Shown here: positions 16,707 through 25,151 of the stretch, one piece after another
Position numbering within the stretch: the first letter of the stretch is position 1
How the letters are laid out: every line of letters begins with the position of its first letter
Assembly (NCBI RefSeq): GCF_016595505.1
Contig: NZ_JAENIL010000021.1
Span: forward strand, 57,838-121,837
Origin: Pelagicoccus mobilis
GTDB lineage: Bacteria > Verrucomicrobiota > Verrucomicrobiia > Opitutales > Opitutaceae
Direction of reading: 5' to 3'
DNA: 64,000 nt
Translations under genes and position numbers: made by a program
The notes under the pieces: generated by a model
Database searches by the model: none
Told to the model about the DNA's origin: nothing
The model's input: only the letters and a program-made list of their open reading frames with translations

Positions 16707-18743
16707 CTAGATTTCCACGATTTCAAAATAATCGATCGACCTGATATGCTCCCGTAGTAGCTCTGGCGAAAGTTCTCCCGAGCGGATGATGATCTTCTTC
16801 AAATGGGGTAGATTCAGTCGAGAGTTCAGCTTGAAGTTAGCTCCATAACTCAGGTCCACGGTTTCCACATCAAGAAACTTCAAGTGCTTTAAATTGAAAT
16901 TTCCGTCCACGTGCAGCTCCAAATGCCTAACCGGCAGAAATCTGAGAATACAGTGTCCGGAACCACCGTTGCGACTCGCGAGTACAAATTTGTCAGCATC
17001 GCTCTTCAGTACAACCTTGTGCGTTTCTGGGATGTATCGCATTTCGGTTTGACCAGATCCTCCATTGAAACACGCCACCAAAGCCGATAGTTCCTCCGCC
17101 AATAGCGACTGGTAACTGGATTCAATCATGTGATGATAAGTGAATACACGTTCGAGGTATCCACTAATCCGAGACTCATCATTATGGAGAATGGCCTCTT
17201 TAAAAAATCCCTTCAAACCCTCAGGGCTCGGTCTGTTTTCACGGCCATAATTAAAATTTGGGTACGCTTCGACGATTCCAGAAATCTCAGGCAATAAATG
17301 CTGTTCATCAGGCAATTCCATTTTTAAAGCCTCCTGATGATTCATTTGCAGACCATGTATGTAATAGCGCTGCCACTTTGCTGATTCAGATTCAGGATCA
17401 AGCTCTAAAGCCATATCGAGCAATCGAATGGTATCAGTTACCGTTCTGGTCGGTCGCTCAAAGAAGCTTGAATTAAGAGCCCGGTCAGCTGAACGAACCA
17501 GTTTCTCAGCCAACTCCTTTTTTGTCCCAGTCGACTCTTCAAACAAGGCATCATACTCCGTCGAAAGAAGGCTAACTTCAGACATTAATTGATTGGCACG
17601 AACTTGCTCTTCCTCAGTCACCGTTTGCTGATGCACCAAACGCTGCATGAACAAAACCGATGACAAGGATAGCACAACCAATGCCGCCAAAGTAACTCGT
17701 GCAGAGTTCCGATGTCGCCGGACAAACAAACGACACTTTCGCAAAAGACCGGGCGACTCAGCTGTAGTTGAAAAACCACTCAGAAACTTGTGAACCTCCT
17801 GCTTCAGTTCGATCACCGACGTATAACGCCGGGAGGGACTTAACGCCAAAGCTTTCAGCACAACTGCTTCCATGCTCTTCGAAATAACCCGATCCGGAAA
17901 ACGAGATCTCAATGAAGTGACCTCGCTATTTTTTGTCTGATCCAAGACTTCCTTAAGCGATCCCTTAAACGGAGGCTCTCCGCTTAGAATGCAGTGGAGA
18001 ATACATCCCAACGCATAAACATCTGCGCGTTCGTCATGGCACCCATCTTGTGCCGTAATCTGTTCGGGAGCCATATACCCCGGAGTCCCTCGCAGGTCCC
18101 CAGTTTTCCTTTCCTGCTCCCCTAGTTCACGAGACAAAGACGAATCTACCCCCTCCTCCTTTTCTTTTTGAAGAGAGCAGGCAGATCCCCAGTCACAAAC
18201 CAGAACCTCGCCAAAACGGTCGCACTGAATATTCTCAGGCTTAAGGTCTAGGTGAATAATTCCCTTCGAATGAGCATAGGCGACCGCATCACAAATCTTC
18301 AGGAAAATCTCGAGCAGTTCAATCTGCGGAGGATTCGACCGGATCAGGTCGTTCAGGCTGGTTCCTCGCTTAAGGTCCATCGTAAAGAAAGGCCGCCCAC
18401 CCTCATCTACACCAACATCATGAACCTTGATGATATTTGGGTGACTCAGCGACGCTATCAGCCACGCCTCATGCACGAACAAATCGTAACAACGTAGCCC
18501 CCGGTCCTTTCTTAGCCTAGCCAGAGCAACCCACTGACGCGCGGCCTCGTCAAAGGCTTTGTAAACGTCCTTTAGCCCACCGCTTCCCAGATGCGTTTCA
18601 TCGCGATACCGGTCTCCTCGGTGCACCAATTCCATAAACGAAGGACAGAGGTCTTCCTTAGCCTCAACATCCTCACTTTCCACCTCCGTCACGAAGCGTG
18701 TCAGACGCTTATCGGGCACGTATCCGTCAGCCCCTTCACTCAT
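16707..18743 (-). CDS. Transmembrane Ser/Thr protein kinase-like protein with atypical ATP site
   Basis: 678 aa. The kinase domain (about 45-320) has L-G-S-G-G glycine loop (52-56), catalytic loop H164-L-D-L-K-P-E-N171 (H-R-D changed to H-L-D), D184-W-G (for D-F-G) and M-A-P-E (225-228). The strand-3 motif reads V-A-L-A-R-L, so Ala75 stands where V-A-x-K normally has the ATP-anchoring Lys. One transmembrane helix (about 349-366) is followed by a coiled-coil stretch and an extracytoplasmic C-terminal part with leucine-rich-repeat-like segments (about 610-665). The start overlaps the sigma-factor stop by 4 bp. Likely a membrane signalling protein; catalytic activity is uncertain. Confidence 0.85.
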   Translation of the reverse strand: MSEGADGYVPDKRLTRFVTEVESEDVEAKEDLCPSFMELVHRGDRYRDETHLGSGGLKDVYKAFDEAARQWVALARLRKDRGLRCYDLFVHEAWLIASLSHPNIIKVHDVGVDEGGRPFFTMDLKRGTSLNDLIRSNPPQIELLEIFLKICDAVAYAHSKGIIHLDLKPENIQCDRFGEVLVCDWGSACSLQKEKEEGVDSSLSRELGEQERKTGDLRGTPGYMAPEQITAQDGCHDERADVYALGCILHCILSGEPPFKGSLKEVLDQTKNSEVTSLRSRFPDRVISKSMEAVVLKALALSPSRRYTSVIELKQEVHKFLSGFSTTAESPGLLRKCRLFVRRHRNSARVTLAALVVLSLSSVLFMQRLVHQQTVTEEEQVRANQLMSEVSLLSTEYDALFEESTGTKKELAEKLVRSADRALNSSFFERPTRTVTDTIRLLDMALELDPESESAKWQRYYIHGLQMNHQEALKMELPDEQHLLPEISGIVEAYPNFNYGRENRPSPEGLKGFFKEAILHNDESRISGYLERVFTYHHMIESSYQSLLAEELSALVACFNGGSGQTEMRYIPETHKVVLKSDADKFVLASRNGGSGHCILRFLPVRHLELHVDGNFNLKHLKFLDVETVDLSYGANFKLNSRLNLPHLKKIIIRSGELSPELLREHIRSIDYFEIVEI

Positions 18744-19339
18744 GGTTCTAACTCCGCTTTCAATTCGTAGATCTCTTCCGATAAGCGCTTCTTAACGCGC
18801 TTACGCAGAGAGTAGACGGTTGAAATCGTGAGACCGGTCTTCTCAGCAATATCGCCAGCGGAGACACCATCCAATCCCATTTCGAACACTTCAACCGCAC
18901 GCCCCTCGAAAGCATCCCTCACTCGCTCCATCGCTTGCGTTCCGATATAGGCAACCCATTCCTGCTCGATGTATTCATCAACATCGGACGAATGCTCATC
19001 TCCTTCGAGCAAAGCCTTTTGGCGAGCGTTTTCGAGTCGCTTCTGGTACCGGCTTTGACTCCGGAAGAACATGACCGCCTTATTACGGATAACCCCGCTC
19101 AACCATGAGCGAAAGCGACCTCGCTCACGATCGTAGTTAGGCAAGTCTTCCATGAGCGAAATCAACACCTGCTGACAAAGGTCTTCGCGATCAGAGGCAT
19201 TCACCTGCAGCTCGCCAAGTACGTAGAGAATAAAGCGGCGATAATGAGTAACCAACTCCGCCCACGCCTTGTCATCCTTCATATCCAATGCCCGATGAAG
19301 CAGCGTGTACCTCGTGTTATTCTCGTCAGAAGAGCCCAT
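18740..19339 (-). CDS. ECF-like RNA polymerase sigma factor
   Basis: 200 aa from the ATG at 19339 (M-G-S-S-D); a GTG 54 bp upstream would add residues that do not look like family sequence. Region 2 is visible as D-R-E-D-L-C-Q-Q-V-L and R-F-R-S-W-L-S-G-V-I-R-N-K, and region 4 as the helix-turn-helix S-A-G-D-I-A-E-K-T-G-L-T-I-S-T-V. It directs RNA polymerase to a dedicated promoter set. Four-base overlap with the kinase gene implies co-translation, and ECF factors paired with Ser/Thr kinases are known to be controlled by phosphorylation rather than a classical anti-sigma. Its regulon may include the neighbouring sulfatases (inference). Confidence 0.88.
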   Translation of the reverse strand: MGSSDENNTRYTLLHRALDMKDDKAWAELVTHYRRFILYVLGELQVNASDREDLCQQVLISLMEDLPNYDRERGRFRSWLSGVIRNKAVMFFRSQSRYQKRLENARQKALLEGDEHSSDVDEYIEQEWVAYIGTQAMERVRDAFEGRAVEVFEMGLDGVSAGDIAEKTGLTISTVYSLRKRVKKRLSEEIYELKAELEP

Positions 19340-19769
19340 TGTTCCGTCAACTATGCAGACAAAGTGGAGGCTCTCGCTCCACCTGCAAATCACCCAGCCG
19401 CTTTATCGTTAAAGAGATGGGAACTCAGCCAACAGTTCCCATACTCGCTTTTCCTAGCTCAGTTGAAGAGGCAAACAATCGGATACTCAACATCCTGCCA
19501 GATGTCCTCCAACACCCAAACCACTTCAATCACATGTCAAGTGGCCGTGCCATCCATAGCCCTTCGAGCGACGGATGGCAGCCTCGCAGGGATTGATTCG
19601 CTTCGCTCAGGGCTACCGCCCCAACACTACGTGTTGCCCTTCTGCGCTTCGCTACGTCGAACCCACGATTCCTTCGCTACGCTACGGAAGGGTTCTCATC
19701 CCTGCTTTACCGTACTCCGACACCCAAACCACTTCATACATCTTCAGTCCTTTTTCGGACCTGGAGAAG
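19340..19769. other. Gap with duplicated tRNA-Gln trailer sequence
   Basis: No gene is supported. Two blocks (19512-19594 and 19720-19788) begin with the same 17 bases (ACACCCAAACCACTTCA) and end with the same 19 bases, the second being the 3' end of tRNA-Gln. Between them is a stretch rich in CTTCGCT/TTCGCTACG motifs with small palindromes (for example CAACACTACGTGTTG near 19621). This looks like a decayed tandem duplication or an old attachment-site duplication. Confidence 0.6.
19576..19594 (-). repeat. 19-bp duplicate of the tRNA-Gln 3' end
   Basis: Identical to 19770-19788, covering the CCA end, acceptor 3' strand and the start of the T-arm of the tRNA gene. It lies 3' of the intact tRNA in the direction expected of an integrase attachment site, or of a second, now truncated, tandem tRNA. 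Confidence 0.75.
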
Positions 19770-19843
19770 TGGCAGCCTCGCAGGGATTCGAACCCCGACA
19801 GAAGGAACCAGAAACCTTAGTGCTACCATTACACCACGAGGCT
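19770..19843 (-). tRNA. tRNA-Gln (anticodon CUG)
   Basis: 74 nt including encoded CCA. On the minus strand: acceptor AGCCTCG pairing with CGAGGCT, D-arm GTG..CAC, anticodon arm AAGGT-TTCTGGT-TCCTT with anticodon CTG at positions 34-36, four-base variable loop, and T-arm CGGGG-TTCGAAT-CCCTG. The A1-U72 first pair and CUG anticodon fit glutamine. The 31-39 pair is U-U. No other tRNA is in the window. Confidence 0.93.
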
Positions 19844-19976
19844 GTCAGAAGAAGTCAGGCACGTTACCCCTCGCATTTCGGAAATCAATGAAAATTGCGG
19901 GATTTTTGCGATGTGAGTAGAAATGTGCCCTTTGCGGGCTTGCCGCCGGGGTATCAAATCCCCTTCCTTCGCACTC

Positions 19977-20513
19977 GTGAGCGACAAATTCGTAACAGAA
20001 CATTTCAACTTTTGCCCGAGCTGCGGCTCTAGCTCCGTCGAACTAAAGAACGGGAACTGCATCACGTGCTCTGACTGCGATTTCCTCATGTATTTCAATC
20101 CGACCAGTTCGGCGGGAGCGCTAATTTTCGACGACGAAGGAAAACTGCTGGTCATTGAGAGAGCCAACGCCCCGAGCAAGGGCAAGTATGGAATTCCAGG
20201 TGGGTTTGCTGATTACGGAGAACGTCTAGAAGAAGTCGTTGTCCGCGAAACAAAGGAGGAAACCAATCTCGACATCGCAAACGCTACTTTCTTTGCCTCA
20301 TTTCCGAACGAGTACCATTATCGCGGCGTAATCTACGGGACTATGGATACGTACTGGGAAGCGCACGTGCATTCGTTCGACGACATCGTGGCCGAAGAAG
20401 GAGAGGTTGCCGGCATTCACCTCGTCGACCCCACCAAAGTTCCAGCAGAAAAATGGGCCTTCCCCTCTTTGAAAAACGCTATCGCGAAATACCTCGCCGA
20501 ACTTCCCAAGTGA
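19977..20513 (+). CDS. Nudix hydrolase with N-terminal zinc ribbon
   Basis: 178 aa from a GTG at 19977; an ATG at 19923 is possible but adds 18 unlikely residues. F-C-P-S-C-G and C-S-D-C form a zinc ribbon (about 10-35). The Nudix box is complete: G-F-A-D-Y-G-E-R-L-E-E-V-V-V-R-E-T-K-E-E-T, i.e. G-x5-E-x7-R-E-x2-E-E. Such proteins hydrolyse nucleoside diphosphates linked to another group (for example ADP-ribose or NADH-type substrates). It ends 2 bp from the convergent EEP-family gene. Confidence 0.85.
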   Translation: MSDKFVTEHFNFCPSCGSSSVELKNGNCITCSDCDFLMYFNPTSSAGALIFDDEGKLLVIERANAPSKGKYGIPGGFADYGERLEEVVVRETKEETNLDIANATFFASFPNEYHYRGVIYGTMDTYWEAHVHSFDDIVAEEGEVAGIHLVDPTKVPAEKWAFPSLKNAIAKYLAELPK

Positions 20514-20514
20514 T

Positions 20515-21438
20515 TCAGTTTCCCTGAAAGGGGATATCCGCCCAAACAAGTCGGTGATCGCTACCTTTGTAGTACTCGCGACTGTCTTGGACACCGCCTA
20601 CTATATCGCGACCTTCGCTCAGCCCTGGCGACGCGAGAATGTAGTCTATGAGCGAATACTCTCCCCCTTTTTTGTAGTAGTGCGTCCAAATCAAGCCATC
20701 CGCGTCTGTAAACTCCTGGATTTGCGAAATCCGCAAATCCCCTTTGACAAGAAAACGACGTACCGGCGACGAATTTCGATAATCATTCAAATCGCCTAGA
20801 ATCAAAAACCGCGACGCATCCGGACGGGGATAAATCTTCAAAATCCTATCCCTGGCCGCTTGCGCCTCCTTCGTACGTTGCTGAAGTGCCTGAGGGTCGC
20901 GTTGATCTGTCGTGTATTTGCTTTTTAGATGCAGCGCGAAAATGCTGAGGTCTTCCATACCTTCCGCCCCGACTCGCAATTCCAGCAACCCACGCTTAAT
21001 GCTATGCGTCGTTCCAAACAAATTGAAGCGATCAGCAGTATGCGCGATCGCTTCAACCTCAACATCAGCCTTCCAAAGAGCTCCGATCTTGCGCACGTCA
21101 TCATCCGCCTCGAGCACATAGCTCTCCTCGTATTCCAAACCTTTAAGCTCAAGATCGCTTCGCAGCTCCTCCAAGTATTGCGGGCCGCCAATCTCTTGTA
21201 CGACCAAAACGTCGGGACTCACGGATAAAATTACCTCACTAAGGATGGCCTTCTCCTCCTCCGGTTTCGGGTAGTCCCTTCGAAAAACGCCATCCACTTG
21301 CCGATCCATCGACAAGTAGTTCCTCAAGTTATAAGTCGCGACTCGAAGCTTACCCGCATCAGCCCCTCCCTGCCCTAACGTAACCGCTAAAAGCCCAAAC
21401 AGGGCAACGCTCAGAGCGATTATCGGGCGGAGAAACAT
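20515..21438 (-). CDS. Secreted endonuclease/exonuclease/phosphatase (EEP) family protein
   Basis: 307 aa with signal peptide (about 1-24). EEP-fold motifs in order: R-V-A-T-Y-N-L-R-N, V-V-Q-E-I-G (metal Glu), L-H-L-K-S-K, L-G-D-L-N-D (catalytic Asp/Asn) and G-S-D-H-R-L-V (general base His). The family covers extracellular nucleases and phosphodiesterases; the substrate is not evident. It follows the M48 protease gene by 13 bp and may be in its operon. Confidence 0.85.
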   Translation of the reverse strand: MFLRPIIALSVALFGLLAVTLGQGGADAGKLRVATYNLRNYLSMDRQVDGVFRRDYPKPEEEKAILSEVILSVSPDVLVVQEIGGPQYLEELRSDLELKGLEYEESYVLEADDDVRKIGALWKADVEVEAIAHTADRFNLFGTTHSIKRGLLELRVGAEGMEDLSIFALHLKSKYTTDQRDPQALQQRTKEAQAARDRILKIYPRPDASRFLILGDLNDYRNSSPVRRFLVKGDLRISQIQEFTDADGLIWTHYYKKGGEYSLIDYILASPGLSEGRDIVGGVQDSREYYKGSDHRLVWADIPFQGN

Positions 21439-21451
21439 AAGAAAATCGCCT

Positions 21452-22714
21452 CTATTCCCCTGACTTCATCGCAGCCTCACGCTCCAGCAAAGTCGGGTGC
21501 GAATAATGAAAGCCACTGTATGCAGGGTGCGGCATCAGATTGCTGAGGTTCTTCTCGCTCAAATTACGCAACGCATTGCTGAGCGGCTTCCAGTCTCCGA
21601 CGACATCGCGGGCGAACGCATCTGCTTCGTATTCATGCTTTCGCGACATTACATTAAACAGTGGACTCATCCAAAACGTAAACAGTCCCCCAATCAGGCC
21701 AAACAGCAAAAACGCGATCCCTATGCTCGGCGTAGCGAATCCAAAGCCAGCAAAAAACTCCTCGCTCTTAGCCAAGTAGCCAACCACCCAAAACCCGGCA
21801 AACATCATAATTGCCGAACTCGCGATCATCTTTGGAATATGGCCCTTCTTATAGTGACCAATTTCATGAGCGAGCACCGCCTCGATTTCATCCTCACCCA
21901 GCTGATCGATCAACGTATCATAAAGTACGATACGGCGAAACTTTCCAAATCCCGTGAAATAGGCGTTCGAATGGGCAGAGCGTTTACTCCCATCGATCAC
22001 TTGAATCGCATTGCACTTAAATCCCGCCTTGTCCGACATGGACATCAATCGGCTTTTCAAGTCTCCATCCTCAAGCGGAGTCAGCTTGTTGAATAGCGGG
22101 ATGATCAACATCGGATAGAGCACCATCATGACAAGCTGGAAGATGAACATGATTGCGAAACCGTACACCCACCAAAACTCGCCCATCCAGCCGACAAGGC
22201 TCATCAAAAGCCAAAGAAGCGGAAACCCGATCACCAAACCGACAATCGATCCCTTGATTTTGTCCACAACCCAGAGCTTCGTCGTGCTGCGATTGAAACC
22301 AAATTTCTCCTCGATAACGAATTGCTCGTAGTACTCGAGCGGAAGCGATGGCAAACCGAGCACGATCATCACCACCACAAGGAACAGAGCCGAGCTCCAC
22401 CCCGCATCGCCCACCGAAGCGCTCCAAGCCTCAAACGCCACCGGCAAAACTCCGCTCAATATCACCGCCGCCAAAATAACCGCATCAAGCAGCAGGCCGA
22501 TCGTGCCGAATCTGCTCTTCGTCACAGTGTAGTCGTTCGCTTTGGCAAATTTCTCTGCGCTCATGATACCGTCCAGCTCGGAGGGCAGCGAATTCGCGTT
22601 TTTCGCGACCTGAGAGCGATTCAAGGCATCGAGCACGAGCTCCGCTACCAATTTTGCCACGAGGGCGACGACAAAAACCGTTTCAAGAAGGGTCATACGC
22701 TCCAAAATTCCCAC
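21452..22714 (-). CDS. M48 family membrane metalloprotease (Ste24/CAAX protease type)
   Basis: 420 aa, several hydrophobic segments (about 8-30, 72-95, 105-122, 155-178, 183-205, 300-345). Zinc site H283-E-I-G-H287 with a downstream Glu in H-E-Y-E-A-D-A-F-A (about 370) typical of M48A. These enzymes cleave membrane or prenylated-type substrates in eukaryotes; bacterial relatives have quality-control roles. Length matches the Ste24 family. Confidence 0.88.
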   Translation of the reverse strand: MGILERMTLLETVFVVALVAKLVAELVLDALNRSQVAKNANSLPSELDGIMSAEKFAKANDYTVTKSRFGTIGLLLDAVILAAVILSGVLPVAFEAWSASVGDAGWSSALFLVVVMIVLGLPSLPLEYYEQFVIEEKFGFNRSTTKLWVVDKIKGSIVGLVIGFPLLWLLMSLVGWMGEFWWVYGFAIMFIFQLVMMVLYPMLIIPLFNKLTPLEDGDLKSRLMSMSDKAGFKCNAIQVIDGSKRSAHSNAYFTGFGKFRRIVLYDTLIDQLGEDEIEAVLAHEIGHYKKGHIPKMIASSAIMMFAGFWVVGYLAKSEEFFAGFGFATPSIGIAFLLFGLIGGLFTFWMSPLFNVMSRKHEYEADAFARDVVGDWKPLSNALRNLSEKNLSNLMPHPAYSGFHYSHPTLLEREAAMKSGE

Positions 22715-22825
22715 TCCCCCAAGATCTGTCGAGCGCCGAATTCAATCCCCCTCCCGTCGGCGGATAGTGGAATTGCTGTTTTCATTTCCTTGAATCCCAA
22801 TAGCTTCCCTACATAGTCGCCCCTC

Positions 22826-23071
22826 GTGAGCACCAAGAAACAGGACATGATCGCAAGCTTCGAAGAGGGGCTGGAGAAGCTAGAGAGAATCGTCTCGGAA
22901 ATGGAGGACAGCAAGCTCCCCCTCGAGAAGCTCATCACCCACTACGAACAAGGCACCAAGCTCCTCTCCCAATGCGACATCAAGCTCAAGGAGGCCGAGA
23001 AAAAGATCGAAGTTCTCAGGTCGAAAACTGAAAACGGCCCCGAATTCGAAGCCCTCGAATCAGAGCAATAA
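22826..23071 (+). CDS. xseB: Exodeoxyribonuclease VII small subunit
   Basis: 81 aa, GTG start. S-F-E-E-G-L-E-K-L-E-R-I-V near the N-terminus and L-P-L-E-K-L-I-T-H-Y-E-Q-G are the XseB signature; the chain is two helices. XseB binds XseA to form the single-strand exonuclease; xseA is not in the window. It lies 43 bp before dxs, an arrangement found in many bacteria. Confidence 0.92.
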   Translation: MSTKKQDMIASFEEGLEKLERIVSEMEDSKLPLEKLITHYEQGTKLLSQCDIKLKEAEKKIEVLRSKTENGPEFEALESEQ

Positions 23072-23114
23072 GCTCTCCTTTTACCAAAGTGTTGGACAAG
23101 CACGGCGGAATCAC

Positions 23115-25076
23115 TTGAGTTTCGCCCCTTTCCGAACGCCAGCCACCTTGAACGACGACACACAGAACAACGCCCCGAGCGAATCCTACCCTCTTCTCAG
23201 CAAGATAAAGGGTGCTTCGGACCTGCGCGAACTCAGCCAAGAGCAGCTCGAAACCTTGGCTCAGGAAATCCGTGACCGCTTGATCAACGTCACTTCCGTC
23301 AACGGAGGCCACCTCGGCCCAAATCTTGGCGTTGTCGAGCTCTCCATCGCCCTCCATCTGGTGTTCAACACCCCGCAGGACCAGTTCGTCTTCGACACCT
23401 CCCACCAGGGATACGTGCACAAGCTTCTAACCGGCCGCAACGGACCTGAATTCGACGGGATTCGCAGCTCGAAGGGGCTCAGCGGCTTCCTGTCCCGTGA
23501 CGAGAGCGATCATGACGCCTTTGGCGCCGGTCACGCCGGTACTGCACTATCCGCAGCGCTCGGCATGGCGACCGCCCGCGACGCGACAGGTTCAGACGAC
23601 CATGTCGTCGCCGTTTGTGGAGACGCGGCCTTCACCTGCGGAATCACCATGGAGGCGCTCAACAACGTCGCCGAGTCCACCAAACGCCTCGTTATCATCC
23701 TTAACGACAACGAGTGGTCGATCGCCAAAAACGTTGGAGCCATTTCGAAGTACCTCAACGAGCTGATCACCAACCCCATCTATAACCGCCTCCATCACGA
23801 TTTCGGCTCATTCCTGAAAAACGTGCCCGGCGGCGACTCGCTCGTAAAGCTCGGCAAAAAGGCGGAACGCGGCTGGAAGAGCATGGTGGTCCCTTCCTCC
23901 CTATTTGAGAAGTTCGGAGTCCGCTACCTCGGCCCGATCGACGGACATGATTTGCCGCTGGTCACCCGCTACCTCGAGTTCGCCCGCGAATCCCACGAGC
24001 CAGTAATCGTCCACGTAGTCACGAAAAAGGGAAAAGGCTACAAGCCCGCGATCGACTTCCCTGAACGCTTCCACGGCACCAGCCCCTTCGCCATCGAATC
24101 CGGCAAGTCAAACGGCTCCGCAAAGCCGACCCCGCCGAATTACCAAGACGTTTTTGGCAAAGCCATGGTGAAGTTCGCCAAGGCCGACACCAAGAAAGTT
24201 GCGATCACAGGGGCGATGCCATCGGGCACCGGTCTCATCCATCTCAGCAACGAGGTCCCAGAACAATTTTACGACGTCGGTATCGCCGAGGAACACGCAG
24301 TTCTCTTCGCGGCCGGCATGGCGACTCGCGGCCTCCGCCCCGTCTGCGCAATCTACAGCACCTTCCTCCAGCGAGCGTTCGACCAGATCATCCACGACGT
24401 CTGCCTACAGAAGTTGCCAGTGGTTTTCTGCATGGACCGAGCAGGTCTCTCGCCAAACGACGGCGCCACCCATCACGGCCTTTTCGACATCTCCTACCTT
24501 CGCATGGTCCCCAACCTCATCACCATGCAGCCCAAGGATGAAGACGAACTTGTCGACATGATGCAGACCGCCTTCGATCAAGATCTCCCCGCCTTCATAC
24601 GCTATCCACGTGGAGCCGGCGAAGGGGTCACGATCAAAGACGAGCCAAAGCCGCTCACGATCGGCAAAGCTGAAATCCTCTCCGATGGCAGCGACATTGT
24701 CATTTGGGCCCTAGGTCCAATGATCAAAGACGCCCTTGCCCTGAAGAAGAAGATCGAAGCCGAAGACGGCTTGAGTGTTGGCGTGATCAACGCCCGCTTC
24801 ATCAAGCCACTGGATACAGAACTCCTGCTCGCCCAAGCCAAGCAATGCCGCCTCCTCGTAACGATGGAGGATGGAATCCGCACAGGAGGATTCGGCAGCC
24901 TCGTCGCCGAAACGCTTTCCGACGAAGATGTCACCACTCCGCTGGTACGCATCGGCTGGCCCGACGAATTTGTTGGGCACGGAGACAGCGTATCCGACCT
25001 GCGGGCACGCCACGGACTCGCCCCCGAAGACATGCTCGCAAACATACGAGCAAAGCTGAAGACAGTGGACGTATAA
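23115..25076 (+). CDS. dxs: 1-deoxy-D-xylulose-5-phosphate synthase
   Basis: 653 aa with a TTG start. Makes DXP from pyruvate and glyceraldehyde-3-phosphate, the first step of the MEP isoprenoid pathway, in the cytoplasm. Visible are the N-terminal substrate loop G-G-H-L-G-P-N-L-G, H-Q-G-Y-V-H-K (usually H-Q-x-Y-x-H-K), G-A-G-H-A-G-T-A-L-S, the thiamine motif V-C-G-D-A-A-F starting near residue 170, the pyrimidine-binding Y-D-V-G-I-A-E-E-H-A (about 388) and M-D-R-A-G-L-S-P-N-D-G-A-T-H-H-G. Length is slightly above the usual 620-640 aa. Same strand as xseB. Confidence 0.95.
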   Translation: MSFAPFRTPATLNDDTQNNAPSESYPLLSKIKGASDLRELSQEQLETLAQEIRDRLINVTSVNGGHLGPNLGVVELSIALHLVFNTPQDQFVFDTSHQGYVHKLLTGRNGPEFDGIRSSKGLSGFLSRDESDHDAFGAGHAGTALSAALGMATARDATGSDDHVVAVCGDAAFTCGITMEALNNVAESTKRLVIILNDNEWSIAKNVGAISKYLNELITNPIYNRLHHDFGSFLKNVPGGDSLVKLGKKAERGWKSMVVPSSLFEKFGVRYLGPIDGHDLPLVTRYLEFARESHEPVIVHVVTKKGKGYKPAIDFPERFHGTSPFAIESGKSNGSAKPTPPNYQDVFGKAMVKFAKADTKKVAITGAMPSGTGLIHLSNEVPEQFYDVGIAEEHAVLFAAGMATRGLRPVCAIYSTFLQRAFDQIIHDVCLQKLPVVFCMDRAGLSPNDGATHHGLFDISYLRMVPNLITMQPKDEDELVDMMQTAFDQDLPAFIRYPRGAGEGVTIKDEPKPLTIGKAEILSDGSDIVIWALGPMIKDALALKKKIEAEDGLSVGVINARFIKPLDTELLLAQAKQCRLLVTMEDGIRTGGFGSLVAETLSDEDVTTPLVRIGWPDEFVGHGDSVSDLRARHGLAPEDMLANIRAKLKTVDV

Positions 25077-25080
25077 AATG

Positions 25081-25135
25081 GTAGGGTTCGGGCGCCGCCC
25101 CGGACCTAAGGCATGACACGGCGGACCCGCCCTAT
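25081..25135. repeat. GC-rich imperfect palindrome between dxs and the EVE gene
   Basis: TAGGG..GGG..CCGCC on the left (25082 onward) faces its imperfect complement GGCGG..CCCGCCCTA ending at 25134. It sits between two convergent gene ends, where it could also end transcription in both directions, although no T-run follows. It shares the TAGGGCGGG head with the element near 42.13 kb. Confidence 0.5.
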
Positions 25136-25151
25136 CGGCAGTCGCCAGCAC

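Noticed and set aside
19340..19393. Upstream GTG start for the sigma factor
   Set aside because: The extra 18 residues do not resemble sigma-factor N-termini; ATG at 19339 is better.
19244..19891. 215-aa plus-strand reading frame across the sigma gene start and the tRNA
   Set aside because: It lies antisense to the sigma factor and tRNA-Gln and shows no protein-like features.
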